In this document: in pieces, positions 13,166 to 14,120 of the stretch
How the letters are laid out: each line of letters opens with the position of its first letter
How positions within the stretch are numbered: the stretch's first letter is position 1
From: Oceanospirillaceae bacterium
Lineage (GTDB): Bacteria; Pseudomonadota; Gammaproteobacteria; Pseudomonadales; Balneatricaceae
Assembly: GCA_023954795.1 (NCBI GenBank)
Contig: JAGSHA010000042.1
Coordinates: 1-14,120 of the forward strand
Length of the DNA stretch: 14,120 nucleotides
Direction of reading: 5' to 3'
Translations under genes and position numbers: made by a program
The notes under the pieces: model-generated
The model's input: the letters and a program-made list of their open reading frames with translations, nothing else
What the model was told of the DNA's origin: nothing
The model's database searches: none

Positions 13166-13738
13166 ATGGAAAAAGTTTATATCAGCGCCCAGCAACTTCT
13201 GGAAGATTCTACCCAGATGGCGTTACAGGTATTTGAAAGTGGTTTCCGCCCAGACTACATCGTTGGCGTGTGGCGTGGTGGTGCTCCGGTGGGTATCTCT
13301 GTACAGGAAGTGCTGGATTGTCTGGGTGTTGAGTCCGATCATATTGCGATCCGTACCTCCTCTTACACCGGTATCGGTGAGCGTAGTCGTCACGTTAAAG
13401 TTCACGGCCTGACCTACCTGATTAAACGCCTGGAATCTGAAGACTCTCTGCTGATCGTGGATGATGTGCATGATTCCGGCTTGAGCATCCAGCAGACCAT
13501 CATCGAATTAAAGAAGGCCTGCAAGAAGAATACGCCTGAGATCCGGATTGCGACTCCTTACTACAAGCCTGCCAACAATAAGACGGGTAATGTGCCTGAT
13601 TACTACGTGCATGAAACCAACGAGTGGCTGGTGTTCCCGCACGAGTTGGACGGCCTGACTAAGGAAGAGATTCTGCAGAACAAGCCTGAATTTGCGGCGG
13701 TTGCAGAGAAGATGGCAGAGCTGGGTCGTTTCGAGTAA
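13166..13738 (+). CDS. Purine-type phosphoribosyltransferase (hypoxanthine/xanthine-guanine type)
   Basis: Type I phosphoribosyltransferase of 190 residues, predicted to join a purine base to PRPP and give the nucleoside monophosphate plus pyrophosphate in the cytosol. The PRPP-binding signature is LLIVDDVHDSG (95-105), the early pyrophosphate loop is VGVWRGGAPVG (33-43), and a flexible loop with SSYTG (65-69) follows. The C-terminal PDYYVHETNEWLVFPHE resembles the base-side region of COG2236-type hypoxanthine phosphoribosyltransferases. TAATAGGAT ends five bases before the ATG. It has its own promoter, a structured leader and a terminator, so it is one transcript. The Tsx-like channel upstream suits purine salvage. 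Which base it prefers cannot be told from the sequence. Confidence 0.85.
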   Translation: MEKVYISAQQLLEDSTQMALQVFESGFRPDYIVGVWRGGAPVGISVQEVLDCLGVESDHIAIRTSSYTGIGERSRHVKVHGLTYLIKRLESEDSLLIVDDVHDSGLSIQQTIIELKKACKKNTPEIRIATPYYKPANNKTGNVPDYYVHETNEWLVFPHELDGLTKEEILQNKPEFAAVAEKMAELGRFE

Positions 13739-13769
13739 GAAACGCTTTCAGCTCCAGCTAGATTCAAAG

Positions 13770-13819
13770 AAACCGGCCTCGGGGGAGTTCAAAGGAACTT
13801 CACCGGGGCCGGTTTTTTT
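13770..13819 (+). terminator. Long intrinsic terminator after the phosphoribosyltransferase
   Basis: AAACCGGCC (13770-13778) pairs with GGCCGGTTT (13807-13815). The stem continues with one mismatch and two G-T wobbles to AGTTC/GAACT (13786-13790 / 13795-13799) around an AAAG loop. Seven T follow the GG at the end of the stem. It starts about 30 bp after the stop codon. Confidence 0.92.
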
Positions 13820-13861
13820 GTGATTCACAGTAGTATCCTTAATGTGGTGAATTATTTCGAA

Positions 13862-13908
13862 TGTAGGGCAGCCTTTCAGACTGCCGGTAGGCTAAAGCCT
13901 ACCCTACA
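13862..13908. repeat. Compound inverted repeat (double hairpin)
   Basis: TGTAGGG (13862-13868) and CCCTACA (13902-13908) enclose two hairpins: GGCAG/CTGCC (13867-13871 / 13881-13885) and GGTAGGC/GCCTACC (13886-13892 / 13897-13903). CTGCCGGTAGGCT (13881-13893) recurs in inverted orientation at 14103-14115 by the window edge. This looks like an interspersed intergenic repeat, not a gene-specific site. Confidence 0.7.
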
Positions 13909-13938
13909 GATGTCATGCCCCGCATATCTTCCAGCTTT

Positions 13939-14027
13939 GTAGGTTGGGTCGAGCGAAGTGATACCCAACGGAATGTTATTTTGTATTGGGAGATGTTGGG
14001 TATCGCCTTCGGCTCAACCCAACCTAC
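13939..14027. repeat. Inverted pair of a GTAGGTTGGGT-type interspersed repeat
   Basis: A 31-bp unit at 13939-13969 starts GTAGGTTGGGT and ends GATACCCAAC. It is repeated in opposite orientation at 13995-14027 (33 bp, differing only around the central GAGCGAAGT / GAGCCGAAGGC). GTAGGTTGGGT pairs with ACCCAACCTAC at 14017-14027. Units with this start and end are common between genes in many proteobacterial genomes. No transposase is present. The 13820-14120 stretch shows no ORF worth calling. Confidence 0.75.
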
Positions 14028-14102
14028 GTTTTGCTTTTGGATACGTCTGATGTTCCCGCGGATATTCGGCCTTAAAACTGAAACTTAGATACCAGCTGCT
14101 TC

Positions 14103-14115
14103 AGCCTACCGGCAG
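14103..14115 (-). repeat. Inverted partial copy of the 13862-13908 repeat at the window edge
   Basis: AGCCTACCGGCAG is the exact reverse complement of 13881-13893. Its own ends AGCCT (14103-14107) and AGGCT (14114-14118) can also form a small hairpin. The element probably continues past the window. Confidence 0.6.
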
Positions 14116-14120
14116 GCTAA

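Overview
The window looks like the chromosome of a marine-type gammaproteobacterium. Oceanospirillales relatives such as Marinobacterium, Amphritea or Neptunomonas are my guess, made from the style of the proteins and the moderate GC content; no marker gene in the window fixes the taxon. There are thirteen clear protein genes (one cut by the left edge), one doubtful 40-residue ORF, several intrinsic terminators and a repeat cluster at the right end. I see no tRNA, rRNA, CRISPR or insertion sequence.

Left part (1-4300). The 3' end of an electron-transfer-flavoprotein:ubiquinone oxidoreductase gene is closed by a terminator. A LuxR-type regulator with an eroded receiver domain follows, convergent with a TetR repressor. 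After a 365-bp AT-rich gap comes a short sigma-54 activator made only of the AAA+ and Fis-type HTH domains, with no sensor domain.

Centre (4357-11764). This is the metabolic core: a complete beta-hydroxyaspartate cycle (BHAC) locus. An IclR regulator (bhcR) diverges from bhcA, bhcB, bhcC and bhcD (aspartate-glyoxylate aminotransferase, beta-hydroxyaspartate dehydratase, beta-hydroxyaspartate aldolase, iminosuccinate reductase). Together the enzymes turn two glyoxylate into one oxaloacetate without losing CO2. The 372-bp bhcR/bhcA gap holds a perfect 16-bp repeat in two copies and two GTATAC-centred palindromes, which are good operator candidates. A strong terminator ends bhcD. Next come a PEP mutase/isocitrate lyase superfamily protein that resembles the PA4872-type oxaloacetate decarboxylase (oxaloacetate to pyruvate) and a HAD phosphatase of phosphoglycolate phosphatase type. 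These could drain the product of the cycle and feed its C2 substrate, but that link is inferred from position.

Right part (12060-14120). A Tsx-like outer-membrane nucleoside channel and a purine-type phosphoribosyltransferase suggest nucleoside/base salvage. The phosphoribosyltransferase has a long leader that can fold in two mutually exclusive ways, which is the least explained element here. The window ends in a cluster of inverted repeats of the interspersed intergenic kind.

The BHAC itself is already described (Paracoccus denitrificans). What seems less described is the operator layout, the oxaloacetate decarboxylase neighbour, and the phosphoribosyltransferase leader RNA.
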